From: Microtetraspora fusca
GTDB taxonomy: Bacteria > Actinomycetota > Actinomycetes > Streptosporangiales > Streptosporangiaceae
Length of the DNA: 64,000 bases
Direction: 5' to 3'
NCBI RefSeq assembly: GCF_001570365.1
Contig: NZ_BBYK01000039.1
Location: 438,517 to 502,516 of the forward strand
The position numbers and the translations under genes are program-made. The stretch's first letter is position 1. Every line of letters starts with the position of its first letter. The notes beneath the pieces are model-generated. The model saw only the letters and a list, made by a program, of their open reading frames with translations. It did no database searches and was not told where the DNA came from. Of this stretch, positions 8,418 to 17,700 are shown one piece after another.

Positions 8418-9068
8418 TCAGCGCCGCAGGTAGGTGAGGACGGCCAGCACCCGGCGGTGGCCGTCCTCGGCCGGCAGGTCCAGCTTCATGAAGATGTTGC
8501 CGATGTGCTTGGCGACCGCGGCGTCGCTGATGCCGAGGACGCGGGCGATCGACGGGTTGGAGCGGCCCTCGGCCATCTGCCCGAGCACCTCCCGCTCCCG
8601 TGGAGTGAGCCGGTCGAGTGGATCGGTGACCCGCTGCCGCGCCAGCAGCTGCCGGACCACGTCGGGGTCGATGACGGTCTCACCGGCCGCGACCCGGGTC
8701 ACCGCGTCGGCGAAGTCGGAGATCTCCCCGACCCGGTCCTTGAGCAGATATCCGACGCCGGCCCGGCAGGTGGGCACGAGGAGCTCCGCGGCGTACGCGG
8801 TCGCGGCGTACTGCGAGAGCACCAGCACCGCCGTACCCGGATCGGCGGTCCGCAGCTCTACCGCCGCGTGCAGACCCTCATTGGTGTAGCCGGGCGGCAT
8901 CCGCACATCGGTGATGACGAGGTCCGGACGGTGCGTACGGACGGCGGCCATCAGGGCGTCGGCGTCGCCGACGGCCGCAACGACGGTGTGGCCGAACCGC
9001 TCCAGCAGCCCGGCCAGGCCGGCGCGCATCAGCGTGGCGTCTTCGGCGAGCACTATTCGCAATGACAC
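8418..9068 (-). CDS. NarL/LuxR-family response regulator
   Basis: 216 residues. The GTG start at 9068 overlaps the kinase stop by 16 nt, indicating translational coupling. The receiver domain begins SLRIVLAED; the phosphoacceptor is Asp54 in VITDVRM, with Lys in LLKDR near residue 111. The C-terminal GerE helix-turn-helix is LTPREREVLGQMAEGRSNPS followed by IARVLGISDAAVAKHI. It works with the kinase encoded just upstream. Target genes are unknown; the palindrome at 10406 upstream of the pair is a candidate autoregulatory site. Confidence 0.93.
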   Translation of the reverse strand: MSLRIVLAEDATLMRAGLAGLLERFGHTVVAAVGDADALMAAVRTHRPDLVITDVRMPPGYTNEGLHAAVELRTADPGTAVLVLSQYAATAYAAELLVPTCRAGVGYLLKDRVGEISDFADAVTRVAAGETVIDPDVVRQLLARQRVTDPLDRLTPREREVLGQMAEGRSNPSIARVLGISDAAVAKHIGNIFMKLDLPAEDGHRRVLAVLTYLRR

Positions 9069-10300
9069 GGCAGTTCGATCCGCACGGTAGTGGGTCCCCC
9101 TTCCGGGCTGTCGATCACCAGGGTGCCATCCAGTACGGCGACCCGGTCGGCCAGGCCGCGCAGGCCGCTGCCCCGGGCCGGGTCGGCGCCGCCCTGGCCG
9201 TCGTCCCCGATCGCCACACGCAGGCGTCCGGACACGAACCCGCCGCTGACCGTGATCCGGCCGGCCCCGGCGTGCCTGACCGTGTTGGTCATCGCCTCGG
9301 AGACGACGAAGTACGCGGTGGACTCGACGGCGGCGGGCAGGCGCCGGTCCAGGGCGAGATCCAGCTCGACCGGGACCGGGCAGCGTTCGGCGAGCTCTCC
9401 GACGGCCGCCGCCAGCCCAAGGTCGGTCAGGATCTGGGGATGGATGCCGCGGATCAGCTCGCGGATCGCCGTCAACGCCTGCCGGGCCTGCCGGCGGGCG
9501 TCGCGGACGAGCTCGGCCATCCGCTGCTCCTGCCCGCCGAGCTCGGCTTCCATCAGGCCGAGATTCATGTTCAGCAGCACCAGGTGCTGCTGAGCGCCGT
9601 CGTGCAGGTCCCGCTCGATGCGGCGACGCTCGGCCTCGAACGCGTCGACCAGCCGCATCCGCGACGTCGAGAGTTCCTCGACCCGCAGGTTCAACTCGGC
9701 CTGTGTCGGGCTGAGCAGCCAGCGGGCGAACGCCGCCTGGCCCGCGGCGAGGAGGCACAGCGCGTAGACGGTGACGATCGTGACGGGCAGGGCGATCGCG
9801 GAGGCGAGCCATGCCTCGCCCATCGTGTCGACGACCGATCCGCCCAGCCGGATGTTCACCCGGCTCGTGATCCCGGCCGCGACGCACAGCGGAAGTGCCA
9901 GCAGGGTGACGCAGACGAACAGGACGAAGAGCCCGACGAGGTCGATGGCGAACAGGACGGACAGCAGGCAGACCGTGTAGCCCAGCTCCCGCCACGTCGC
10001 GCTCTCCATCAGCCGTCGACGCAACCAGGTGCCCACGCCGCCGGGGGAGGCGGCGTGCGGGCTTCGCACCGGAACCCGTTCGAGCAGGCCGAGGCGGCGC
10101 CGCTCCAACACCCCGATCGGCACCCCCGCGAGAACGAGCACCGGCGGGAACAGCAGCAGCGCCAGCATCGCCGGCCAGGCCGCCGAGGCGAGTACGACCG
10201 TACTGAGCAGATAGGCCAGACATCGCCACGGCCACCGGGACAGCAGGAACCTGAACGGGTTGCCGGCCACCGCCCGCCATACCGAACCGCTGTGCGTCAT
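9053..10300 (-). CDS. NarL-type sensor histidine kinase
   Basis: 415 residues from the ATG at 10300; upstream in-frame codons lack family likeness. The N-terminal half has about four membrane segments in two pairs (residues 25-65 and 105-190) and little extracellular sequence, so it may sense membrane state. HisKA_3 is RRRIERDLHDGAQQHLVLL with phospho-acceptor His233. The HATPase domain has the N-box SEAMTNTVRHAGA and the G-box GDDGQGG. This is the DesK/LiaS-like group usual in actinomycetes. It forms an operon with the overlapping response regulator. Confidence 0.92.
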   Translation of the reverse strand: MTHSGSVWRAVAGNPFRFLLSRWPWRCLAYLLSTVVLASAAWPAMLALLLFPPVLVLAGVPIGVLERRRLGLLERVPVRSPHAASPGGVGTWLRRRLMESATWRELGYTVCLLSVLFAIDLVGLFVLFVCVTLLALPLCVAAGITSRVNIRLGGSVVDTMGEAWLASAIALPVTIVTVYALCLLAAGQAAFARWLLSPTQAELNLRVEELSTSRMRLVDAFEAERRRIERDLHDGAQQHLVLLNMNLGLMEAELGGQEQRMAELVRDARRQARQALTAIRELIRGIHPQILTDLGLAAAVGELAERCPVPVELDLALDRRLPAAVESTAYFVVSEAMTNTVRHAGAGRITVSGGFVSGRLRVAIGDDGQGGADPARGSGLRGLADRVAVLDGTLVIDSPEGGPTTVRIELPCHCE

Positions 10301-10576
10301 CCGGACCACCCTACGAGCGGCAGGCTCCCAGCGAACGGGCCCTCGGTGGAGTGCGGGTGGTAGACCTGGCGCTACCGCGGCCATGCCGGGGACGCCTCGG
10401 ACGGACATGACAGCTGTCATGCGGAAGGGCTCAGACAGTCTCAATCGGAAGGTGGGTTTCCTCGCTGTCCCGCCGCGCCGGTCTCAGGCGATTGAGTTAG
10501 GTTGCGTCCACGGGCCTGGCGGCCCTGCGGTCCAGTCCACTTGGCACCGGATTGCGAGGGCGGGCCATCGGACGAC
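10301..10576. other. Upstream region of the two-component operon
   Basis: No gene seen. It contains a perfect 16-bp palindrome, CATGACAGCTGTCATG at 10406-10421, 106 nt before the kinase start: a plausible operator. The rest shows no clear structure up to the dispersed repeat. Confidence 0.5.
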
Positions 10577-10721
10577 AACGGCGTCTGACCAGCGGTTTCG
10601 CTACGGTCGGACGCTGTTGATCGTTTCCACTCATGTGCAGCCGTACGCCACCCTGAGCAGCCCTCGGCCGCTGTTCCCGGGATATATCCGGGATGGATCA
10701 TGGCGTGTTTCCGCAGGTCGG
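10577..10721. repeat. Dispersed repeat copy B
   Basis: Second copy of the repeat at 5686-5829, about 80-85 percent alike by eye and nearly identical over the final 60 bp including the GATATATC near-palindrome. The leading hairpin is preserved by paired changes (GTCTGACC against GGTCGGAC, loop CAGCGGTTTCGCTAC). It ends exactly at the acetyltransferase stop codon. No transposase follows, so if this is an IS end the rest has been lost. Confidence 0.6.
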
Positions 10722-11264
10722 CTAGCCCTTCGAGGCCGGCTTCCACTCCTGGGCGAGGAGCCCGAGCAGCACCTGGTCCAGGAACTCGCCCATCACCCAG
10801 GCCGAGGAGCGCAGCACGCCCTCGCGGACGAAGCCGTTGCGCTCGGCGGAGCGCAACATCGCAGCGTTGTCCGACAGCGTCTCGATCTGCAGTCGATGCA
10901 GGCCGCGCACGACGAAACCGTAGTGGCACAGCACCGCGACCACGTCGGTGCCGTAGCCCTTGCCGCGGGCCGACGGCAGCAGCCCCAGCCCGATGTGCGC
11001 GGACCGGTGGTGGGTGTCGATGCCCCACAGCGTCGCGGTGCCGATCAGCGTGCCGCCGTCCAGCTCCACCACGGAGAACGGGACGTGCCCTTGCTCCTTG
11101 TCGTCCACCACGAGCCGCGAGTCCTTCGAGCCGGGCGTGATCGGCCGCCACGGCCGGCTTTCAGCCCGCGAGCCGTTGACCACGTCGTCGTAGAGCTCGG
11201 TCCGCAGGATCGGGATGTCGTCCTCATGCCGGGCCCTGAGCCCGACTTTGCTGCCTTTTAGCAC
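10722..11264 (-). CDS. GNAT-family N-acetyltransferase (RimJ/RimL type)
   Basis: 180 residues from a GTG. The acetyl-CoA loop is LLPSARGKGYGTDVV (Q/RxxGxG/A type), preceded by IDTHHRSAHIGLGL and followed by NAAMLRSAERNGFVREG, the RimJ/L signature. Substrate could be a protein N-terminus, an amino acid or an antibiotic. The coding end lies against dispersed repeat copy B, so the original 3' context has probably been altered; the C-terminus (EWKPASKG) could be slightly changed. Confidence 0.85.
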   Translation of the reverse strand: MLKGSKVGLRARHEDDIPILRTELYDDVVNGSRAESRPWRPITPGSKDSRLVVDDKEQGHVPFSVVELDGGTLIGTATLWGIDTHHRSAHIGLGLLPSARGKGYGTDVVAVLCHYGFVVRGLHRLQIETLSDNAAMLRSAERNGFVREGVLRSSAWVMGEFLDQVLLGLLAQEWKPASKG

Positions 11265-11571
11265 CCAAGCTTCCTATCCGGCCAGGCTGGTCGGCGGCAA
11301 ACAAATTAGCGGGAGTTTCGCCCTGGATTCGGCCGAACAGCGGAGGTGCATGGGCCTGTTGATGCGGAGCGGCCATGCGCGGGAAGACCGAGTTGGGAGG
11401 GTTGGGAGCTACCGGCCAGGTTCGACGGTGCTGTGCGGTCAGCTCGGGTTTCCGGTCAGGCACCGTTCGCGATGCTCTCCTGTTTCGTGCGACTCCTTCG
11501 GGCAGGACTGTCGGAAGCCGCTGTTAGGTTGCTGCACGAGTTGAAACGGCCAGGTGATGGGGAGAGCGTCG
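11265..11571. other. Intergenic region between divergent acetyltransferases
   Basis: About 300 bases with no supported gene. It must hold the promoters of both flanking GNAT genes. No palindrome or repeat stands out. Confidence 0.4.
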
Positions 11572-12045
11572 ATGTCAGGTGTGGCGTTGCGGGGTGTTGA
11601 GGACGGCGACCTGGATGCGCTGTTCCACCAGATGCGCGATCCCCAGTCGGTTCAGATGGCTGCCTTCACTTCCAAGGACCCCGACGATCGCCAAGCGTTC
11701 GATGCGCATATGTCGAAGCTGAGGACGTCCCCGGATGTCATCCTGCGTGCGGTGACCCGGGATGGTCACCTGGTCGGCAGCATCGGCAGCTTCGTCATCG
11801 ACGGGGACACCGAGGTCACCTACTGGATCGACCGCGCGGCCTGGGGGCAGGGAGTCGCCAGCCACGCTCTCGCTCAGTTCCTTGAGCTCGTCCCCGTCCG
11901 CCCGCTGTATGCCCGTGCCGCCAGTGACAACCTCGGTTCGCTCAGGGTCCTGCAGAAGGCCGGTTTCACGATCATCGGCACCGAGACCTCGTACGCGCCC
12001 GCGCGAAACGCTGAAATCGAGGAAAGCATCCTGCGCCTGGGCTAG
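11572..12045 (+). CDS. GNAT-family N-acetyltransferase
   Basis: 157 residues from the ATG at 11572, chosen over an in-frame GTG at 11554 because GGGGAGA lies 6 nt before it. Motif A is WIDRAAWGQGVASHALAQFL; the C-terminal NLGSLRVLQKAGF is the RimJ-like end. It probably acetylates a small molecule or amino group; substrate is unknown. It is monocistronic with a terminator 10 nt past the stop. It is not a close paralogue of the divergent GNAT gene upstream. Confidence 0.85.
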   Translation: MSGVALRGVEDGDLDALFHQMRDPQSVQMAAFTSKDPDDRQAFDAHMSKLRTSPDVILRAVTRDGHLVGSIGSFVIDGDTEVTYWIDRAAWGQGVASHALAQFLELVPVRPLYARAASDNLGSLRVLQKAGFTIIGTETSYAPARNAEIEESILRLG

Positions 12046-12054
12046 GCGAAACGA

Positions 12055-12082
12055 AGAGGCCCCGGGATGACCGGGACCCTCT
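12055..12082 (+). terminator. Terminator of the GNAT gene
   Basis: AGAGG-CCCGG pairs with CCGGG-CCTCT around GATGA, directly after the stop codon. Confidence 0.6.
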
Positions 12083-12099
12083 GACGCTAGCTTGCGCCG

Positions 12100-12297
12100 T
12101 CATGTCTCCAAGGCGTCGTCTATCCGCCGGTTGGCGATCTCTGCGCCACCGTCGATGCACTTCGCATAGACCCTGAGCAACGCGTCCACGCCGTGCCCGG
12201 CGCGTTCGGCCACCTCTGGAGCGGCTACCCCGGCGTTGAGCCAGAGCGCAACGGCAGCGTGCCGGAGATCGTATGGCGGGGCCGCCAGTGGGGACAC
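12100..12297 (-). pseudogene. Tyrosine integrase C-terminal remnant
   Basis: Only the last 65 codons of a phage/AICE-type integrase remain: PYDLRHAAVALWLNAGV, VAERAGHGVDALLRVYAKC. The conserved catalytic residues of this part are intact (HxxR-like DLRH, the GH dyad and the nucleophile Tyr in RVYAK), but the catalytic Arg, core-binding and arm-binding domains are missing. It cannot act alone. No tRNA or att repeat is visible beside it, so this is a scar of a former integrated element. Confidence 0.85.
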
Positions 12298-12374
12298 GGC
12301 CTGTTCCGGTGTGAGCGCCCTAATATCAGCCCGGTGCAGACCTGGCAGCCGGCGGAAGGGCAGGTGAGCATGTG

Positions 12375-12740
12375 ATGGTGCACAGCTCGCGGCGGGATCG
12401 GGTGATCGCGGAGTGCGGTGCCAAGCCGGGATCGGTGGAGGACTACCCGTTCGGCGACGGTGTGGCGGTGTTCAAGGTCGCCGGCAAGATGTTCGCGCTG
12501 GTGCCGCTGGGGCCGTCCCCGGGCAGCGTCAGCCTCAAGTGTGACCCGGATCTCGCGATCGACCTGCGCCGGCAGTATGCCGCGATCACTGCGGGCTACC
12601 ACCTCAACAAGCGGCACTGGAACACCGTCACGCTGGACGGCTCCGTGCCCGACGACGAACTTCTCGACCTGATCGATCATTCGTACGAGCTGGTCGTGGC
12701 CCGGCTACCCAGGGCCGAACGGGACAAGCTGAACACGTGA
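12375..12740 (+). CDS. MmcQ/YjbR-family DNA-binding-like protein
   Basis: 121 residues of the YjbR (CyaY-like fold) family. Diagnostic segments are VEDYPFGDGVAVFKVAGKMFALV, SLKCDPDLAIDLRRQY and GYHLNKRHWNTVTLDGSVPD, including the conserved NKRHW motif, with DLIDHSYELVVARLP at the end. The function of this widespread family is uncertain; a nucleic-acid-binding role has been proposed. An alternative GTG start lies one codon upstream. Confidence 0.88.
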   Translation: MVHSSRRDRVIAECGAKPGSVEDYPFGDGVAVFKVAGKMFALVPLGPSPGSVSLKCDPDLAIDLRRQYAAITAGYHLNKRHWNTVTLDGSVPDDELLDLIDHSYELVVARLPRAERDKLNT

Positions 12741-12770
12741 CCGGTCGTCCGCGAGGACACATGTCTCCAT

Positions 12771-13022
12771 CGGCGGAGTTCGGCCCGTACAACTTTGGAC
12801 TACCAGCAAGACGAGGCGGATCGCGGGAACCGGAAGGTCTCCTGCCGCGTGCTTTTGCTATGAAGCCGGCGCGGTTCGGTCGCGAAACTTCACGGTGATC
12901 CGCTCGCGATATGGCAGGAGTGGGCCGATGACGTTCGCGGCCTCCCGGTACCAGTCGGTCACTTCATTCCAGAAGAAGCACCCGAGAAGACCACACGCCA
13001 ACTGCTGAATTTTCTGCAGTAG
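12771..13022 (+). pseudogene. Alpha/beta hydrolase (haloacetate dehalogenase-like) 3' remnant
   Basis: One frame reads TTLDYQQDEADRGNRKVSCR, VLLL, stop, SRRGSVAKLHGDPLAIW, QEWADDVRGLPVPVGHFIPE, EAPEKTTRQLLNFLQ, stop. This matches the C-terminal third of haloacetate dehalogenase-like hydrolases: DLEHD and CPVLVLWG region, DPLAIWREWADDV, and the catalytic His in GHF. The TGA at 12861-12863 falls where the family has Trp (LWGSRG), so a single TGG-to-TGA change is likely. The 5' two thirds, with the nucleophile Asp, are missing. It is not expressed as a working enzyme. Confidence 0.8.
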
Positions 13023-13125
13023 TGCGGGATCGGAGCGACTGCTCGACGTGCCGGGGATTCATCGTTCATCCGCAACGACCAACTAAATGGACGTCATCGA
13101 ACAGCACACACGAGAACCGCACAGG

Positions 13126-14340
13126 CTAGCGGCTCTGGGGTTGGGGCACGGTGGTGCGGCGGCGCCACGTCACCGCGAGGGGGAGGGCGACGATCGTGCC
13201 GGCCAGGCCGTACGTCGCGATCGCGGCCGGCGGGCCGGTGAGGTCGGCCAGCGGGCCGCTGAGCAGCACGCCGACGCCCTGCGCGGCGGTGAGCGCCGAG
13301 GCGGCCACGCCGACCGTCTGGCCGCGCCGTTCCGGCGGGGCGGCACGGACGAACTCCGCATTGGCGATCACCTGGTAAGCCGACAGGACGCCGGTCAGGA
13401 ACCACGCGGCGGCGGAGACCGCCGTGCCCGGTCCGTACGCGCTGACCACGAGCGGCAGGCAGGAGACCACCGCCAGCGGTGCCAGCGCGGGCAACCCGGC
13501 CGACAGCCGGTTGACCAGATACATCCCCACCACGCTGCCGGCGGGGATGGCACACAGCAGGATGCCCGCCTCGACGGTCCCGCCGCCCAGGGCGCCCGCA
13601 TACGGTACGGCCAGTCCCTCGGGAGCGATGGAGAAGGTGGCGAGGAGCGCGAACGCGAGCAGACCGCGCAGCCTCCGGTCCCTGACGATCAGACCGACGC
13701 CGGTCGCCATCTCGCCCAGTGAGACGACCCGGCCGGTGCGTGAGGCCGGCCGTTCCTTGACGCCTGTCGCCACCACCAGCGCGGCCAGGGCGAAGGAGAG
13801 AGCGTTGAGGCCCAGCGCCGCGTGTGGGCCGATGGCGGTGACGATCAGACCGCCCACCCCGAACCCGACCAGCATGGTGAGCTGCGAGGTCATCTGAGCG
13901 AGCGTGACCCCTGTGACGTAGAGCCGGGCGTCGAGCACGTCGGGCGTGGTGGCGATCCGCGCGGTCTTCTCCGGCGCGTCGATCAGCTGGACGGTGAAGA
14001 GGAGCACGCACAGGACCGGGAAGGGGACCTGCGGAACGGCCATGATCCCCACCAACAGCGCCCTGGCCACATCACAGGCGATCATCAGCCGCCGGCGCGG
14101 GAACCGATCGGCGAGGCCCCCGAGGAGTGGCCCGCCGATCAGCGAGGGGACGAACGTCAGCGCGTAGGTGAGGGTGGTCACCGTCGCGGACCCGGTCAGA
14201 CCGTAGGCGTGCACGGCGAGCGCCACCCGGGCGAGTTGGTCTCCCGCCCGGGAGATCAGGCCGGAGAGCCACAGACTCCGGTACTCCGGCACGGCGAGCA
14301 CGTCGCGGAACGTCGCGGAGCGCTCCCCTGTCGCGGCCAT
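13126..14340 (-). CDS. MFS transporter (exporter-like)
   Basis: 404 residues from an ATG with AAAGGA upstream. Hydrophobic segments fit twelve helices. The N-terminal motif PEYRSLWLSGLISRAGDQL and the loop GGLADRFPRRRLM (motif A, G-x-x-x-D-R-x-x-R-R) mark the major facilitator group related to macrolide/lipid-like exporters of actinomycetes. It is probably a proton-coupled efflux pump in the cytoplasmic membrane. The gene follows, on the same strand and 195 nt downstream, a tiny gene for a heptad-repeat peptide. It lies near a divergent SARP regulator. Export of that peptide or of an antibiotic is inference. Confidence 0.88.
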   Translation of the reverse strand: MAATGERSATFRDVLAVPEYRSLWLSGLISRAGDQLARVALAVHAYGLTGSATVTTLTYALTFVPSLIGGPLLGGLADRFPRRRLMIACDVARALLVGIMAVPQVPFPVLCVLLFTVQLIDAPEKTARIATTPDVLDARLYVTGVTLAQMTSQLTMLVGFGVGGLIVTAIGPHAALGLNALSFALAALVVATGVKERPASRTGRVVSLGEMATGVGLIVRDRRLRGLLAFALLATFSIAPEGLAVPYAGALGGGTVEAGILLCAIPAGSVVGMYLVNRLSAGLPALAPLAVVSCLPLVVSAYGPGTAVSAAAWFLTGVLSAYQVIANAEFVRAAPPERRGQTVGVAASALTAAQGVGVLLSGPLADLTGPPAAIATYGLAGTIVALPLAVTWRRRTTVPQPQSR

Positions 14341-14535
14341 TCGCCTGTCCTTTCCTGAAGGCCGGGTGGCGCGGTGCGGTGCGCCACCCGGCCGGGACAC
14401 GGGATCGTCGGTTCCAGCGCCGTCTTGGAGCGATCACCTTTTATGAAGGTTCACGGTTGCGCCGACAACTCGGGAACCGAGCGACTCGTCACGCCCGTTC
14501 GGATAGGGAGCGCCGTGTATCCGGCGCCGCTACAT

Positions 14536-14619
14536 TCAGATGTCGTCCGGGGCCTGCCACACGATGTCCGGGGCGTTCCAGATGATGTCGGGGGCGTTCC
14601 AGATGACGTCCTTGCGCAT
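14536..14619 (-). CDS. 27-residue heptad-repeat peptide (unrecognised family)
   Basis: A short frame starting MRK and then three heptads, DVIWNAP, DIIWNAP, DIVWQAP, ending DDI and TGA. The third-position differences between heptads (for example GCC/GCC/GCC and CCC/CCG/CCG for Ala-Pro) keep the protein repeat. AAGGAG lies 9 nt before the ATG. There is no signal peptide and no cysteine; composition is acidic with Trp every seven residues. It sits upstream of an MFS gene on the same strand and divergent from a SARP-NB-ARC-TPR regulator with 142 nt between the starts. A signalling peptide or small modified-peptide precursor is possible; no tailoring enzyme is adjacent. Function is unknown. Confidence 0.72.
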   Translation of the reverse strand: MRKDVIWNAPDIIWNAPDIVWQAPDDI

Positions 14620-14761
14620 GACCCATCACTCCTTCGCGATCTCGTTCGCTTCAGGTCACAGGATCAGACAACGCGGTATACGCGATGTATATCGATCTTG
14701 TGAATCCCACCCCTGCCGTATACGTTCTGCAGCGACGCCTCCGAAGCGCAGGGAGTCCGCC
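14620..14761. promoter_or_regulatory. Divergent promoter region of peptide and SARP regulator
   Basis: This 142-bp gap must carry both promoters. It holds two GTATAC palindromes (in CGGTATACGCG and GCCGTATACGTT) 48 bp apart, with an AT-rich GATGTATATCGATCTT between them. SARP proteins bind direct heptamers near -35; no certain pair is visible. Confidence 0.45.
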
Positions 14762-17700
14762 GTGGAGTTCGGAGTTCTCGGGCCGCTCACCGTGCGAAGC
14801 GACGGCGAGGCGATGCCCCTGACCTCCGGCAAGCAGCAGACCCTGCTCGCGGCGTTGCTCTGCCACGCCAACACCCCGGTCTCTCGGGCGCGCCTCATGG
14901 AGGCGCTGTGGGAGGAGCCGCCGGCGTCCGCCGTGGAGAACCTGCGCCTCTATGTACACCGGCTGCGCCGCGTACTCCGAGCGCCACAGCGCATCACCAG
15001 CCACGGCTCCGGCTACCTGCTGACCGTTCATCCCGGCGAGCTGGACGCGGACCGGTTCGGCGAGCTCGCCGCCGACGCGGGCCGGGCCCGGGAGGGCGGT
15101 GACCTGAACCGCGCGGGCGAGCTGCTGACGGAGGCGCTGGGGCTGTGGCGGGGGAAGGCGTACGACGACATCGCCCAGACCCCTCTGATCCGCGAGACCG
15201 CGGCCCGCCTGGAGGAGGAGCGCCTGCGCGCCGTCGAAGAGCGGGCCGACGTCGACCTCGCGCTCGGCCGGCACGCCGAAGTGGTGCCGGAACTGACCCT
15301 GCTGGTGGAGGAGCATCCGTATCGGGAGGTCCTGCGCCGCCACCTGATGCTCGCGCTCTATCGGTCCGGCCGGCAGAGCGAGGCGCTGGACGTCTTCCGC
15401 CGGACCCGCTCCCTGCTCATCGAGGAGCTGGGCATCGAACCGGGCCCCGAGCTGCGGTTGCTGCACGAGGCGATGCTGCGTGGCGACGAGGACCTCTTGT
15501 CACCGCCGCATCCGTCGTCGCCGCTCGTTCCCCGGGAACTCCCCGTCGACGTGTACGGATTCACCGGCCGGGTGGCTGCGATCGAGGCGCTCGACGAGAT
15601 GCTGGCGGGTGATCGTGGGGGAACGGGCGCGCCGGTCGCCCTCGCGGTCATCGCCGGGCCCGCCGGCGTCGGCAAGACCGCCCTCGGGGTGCACTGGGCG
15701 CAGCGGATCACGCATCTGTTTCCAGACGGGCAGCTCTACCTGAACCTGCGCGGGTATTCCGCGGAGCCGCCGTTGCGTCCGCTGGAGGCGCTCACGGTGC
15801 TGTTGCGCGCGCTGGGCACGCCCCCACAGCGGATGCCGTCCGACACGGCACAGGCCGCGGCGCGCTACCGTTCGCTCATGGCGGGTCGGCGGATGCTCGT
15901 GTTGCTGGACAACGCGGCGTCCGCCGAACAGGTCCGGCCCCTGCTGCCGGGCGCCCTCGGTTGCTTCGTGGTCGTCACCAGCCGCGACCGCCTCAGCGGG
16001 CTGATCGCTCGGGAAGGAGCGCGGCGGATCACGCTCGACGTCCTCACGCCGGCGGAGGCCCGGGAACTGCTCGTCTCGTTCCTCGGCGGGCAGCGGATCG
16101 CGTCGGAGCCGGAGGCCGTGGCGGAAATCGCCGAACGGTGCGGGTGGCTGCCGTTGGCGTTGCGGATCGCGGCCGCCCGCCTTGCCGATCGCCCACTGCA
16201 GGGGATCGCGGACTACGCCGCGGAACTCGCCGAGGGCAACCCGCTTGCCGCGCTGCAGATCGCCGGAGACAGCGGCACAGCTGTACGCGCTGCCCTGGAC
16301 GGGTCGTACGAGACGCTGTCGTCGGAGGAGCGACGAATGTTCCGACTCCTCGGCATCGCGCCTGGCATGGACTTCACCGTGGAGGCGGCCGCCGCCGCTT
16401 CGGACCGGAGCCTGGACCAGACGGTGCGGCTGCTCGATCGACTCTCGGCCGCGCATCTCCTCGAGGAGCGAGTGGCGGGCCGCTTCGCCTTCCACGACCT
16501 CGTCCGGCTGTACGCACAGGCCCAGGCGAACGCGGAGGACAGCGCCGAGGAGCGGGTGGTAGCCGTCCGGCGGGTCTACCGGTGGTACCTGTCGGCCGCG
16601 GACGGCGCGGCCGACCTGCTCTACTCGCATCTGCTGCGCATGCCTCCCCTTCCCGCGCCCTCCGTACAGTTCGAGGCGGCCCACGACGCCCGCAGATGGC
16701 TGGACGCCGAGTCGGTCAACCTGGTGGTCGCGACAGTTGAGGCGGCCGAAGGCGGCGCACCGCGCGAGGCATGGCATCTGGCCATGGCGCTGCGCGGCTA
16801 CTTCTGGCTGTCCGGCGACGCGGACGCGGCCATGACCACGGCGGACGCGGGTGTCGCCGCCGCGCGGGCGGTCCAGGACCCGCGGGGTGAGGCCGGGGCC
16901 CGGCTCACCCTCGGCCAGACCCTCACCCGGCTCGGACGGGTCGAGGAGGCGTTCGGCCAGCTTGGTCAGGTCATCGAACTGACGGACCGGCTCGACTGGC
17001 CAGAGTGCCGGGCGTCCGCGCTCAGTGCGCTCGGCAACCTGCACCTTGAGCGGGGCCGGCTTGAGCGTTCGGCCGGCTGCTACCGCCAAGCCCTGAGACT
17101 GAACCTGGACCGCGGAAACGTGGCGCTACAGGCAGTGAACCTGGCCAACCTCGCAGTCGTGGCCCTGCATGCGGGGAACCTGGAGCAGGCCGTGGCGTAC
17201 TGCGAACACGTGCTGACGCGATACGACATGGCCGGTTCGGGTGGGCACCCCGCCGTCCTCAACACCCTCGGTCACGCCTGCCATCTCCTTGGCAGGTCCG
17301 AGGAGGCACTCGGCCATTTCGAGCATGCTCTGGAGATCTACCGAAAGATGGGGAACTCCGTTGACCAGCCTCTCGTGCTGGCCGCCTGCGCCACCGTGCA
17401 CCGTGACGCCGGACGCCGGGAGCAAGCTCTGCGGCAGGCCGAGTCGGCCGTCCACGCCGCGTGCGGCGCCGGGGAACGGATTCAGGCCGGCGTCCTGGGC
17501 GATCTCGGCTCGGTGCACCGGCACTTCGGGCGCCTGCCGTCCGCGCTCCGGTATCTCCAACAAGCTCAGGCTGCGGCAGAGGTCGTCGCTGACCGGTTGC
17601 TGGGCACGTGGATCCGGATCGAGCTCGCCGCGACCCGCCTCGCGGCAGGCGACGTCGCCGCGGCCACGGCCGATGCGGAGCATGCTTTGGCCCTGGCGAA

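Noticed and set aside
8418..10280. One long frame running through response regulator and kinase on the minus strand
   Set aside because: Only the last 216 codons are the regulator; the rest is an out-of-frame shadow of the kinase, which has its own frame and a 16-nt overlap.
5686..10721. A composite transposon bounded by the two repeats
   Set aside because: The repeats are direct but diverged, only one has a transposase remnant, and no target-site duplication is visible. Independent IS remnants explain it better.
14540..14761. An extended N-terminus of the SARP regulator
   Set aside because: The upstream codons have no SARP likeness and overlap the heptad peptide and its promoter; the GTG at 14762 matches the family start.
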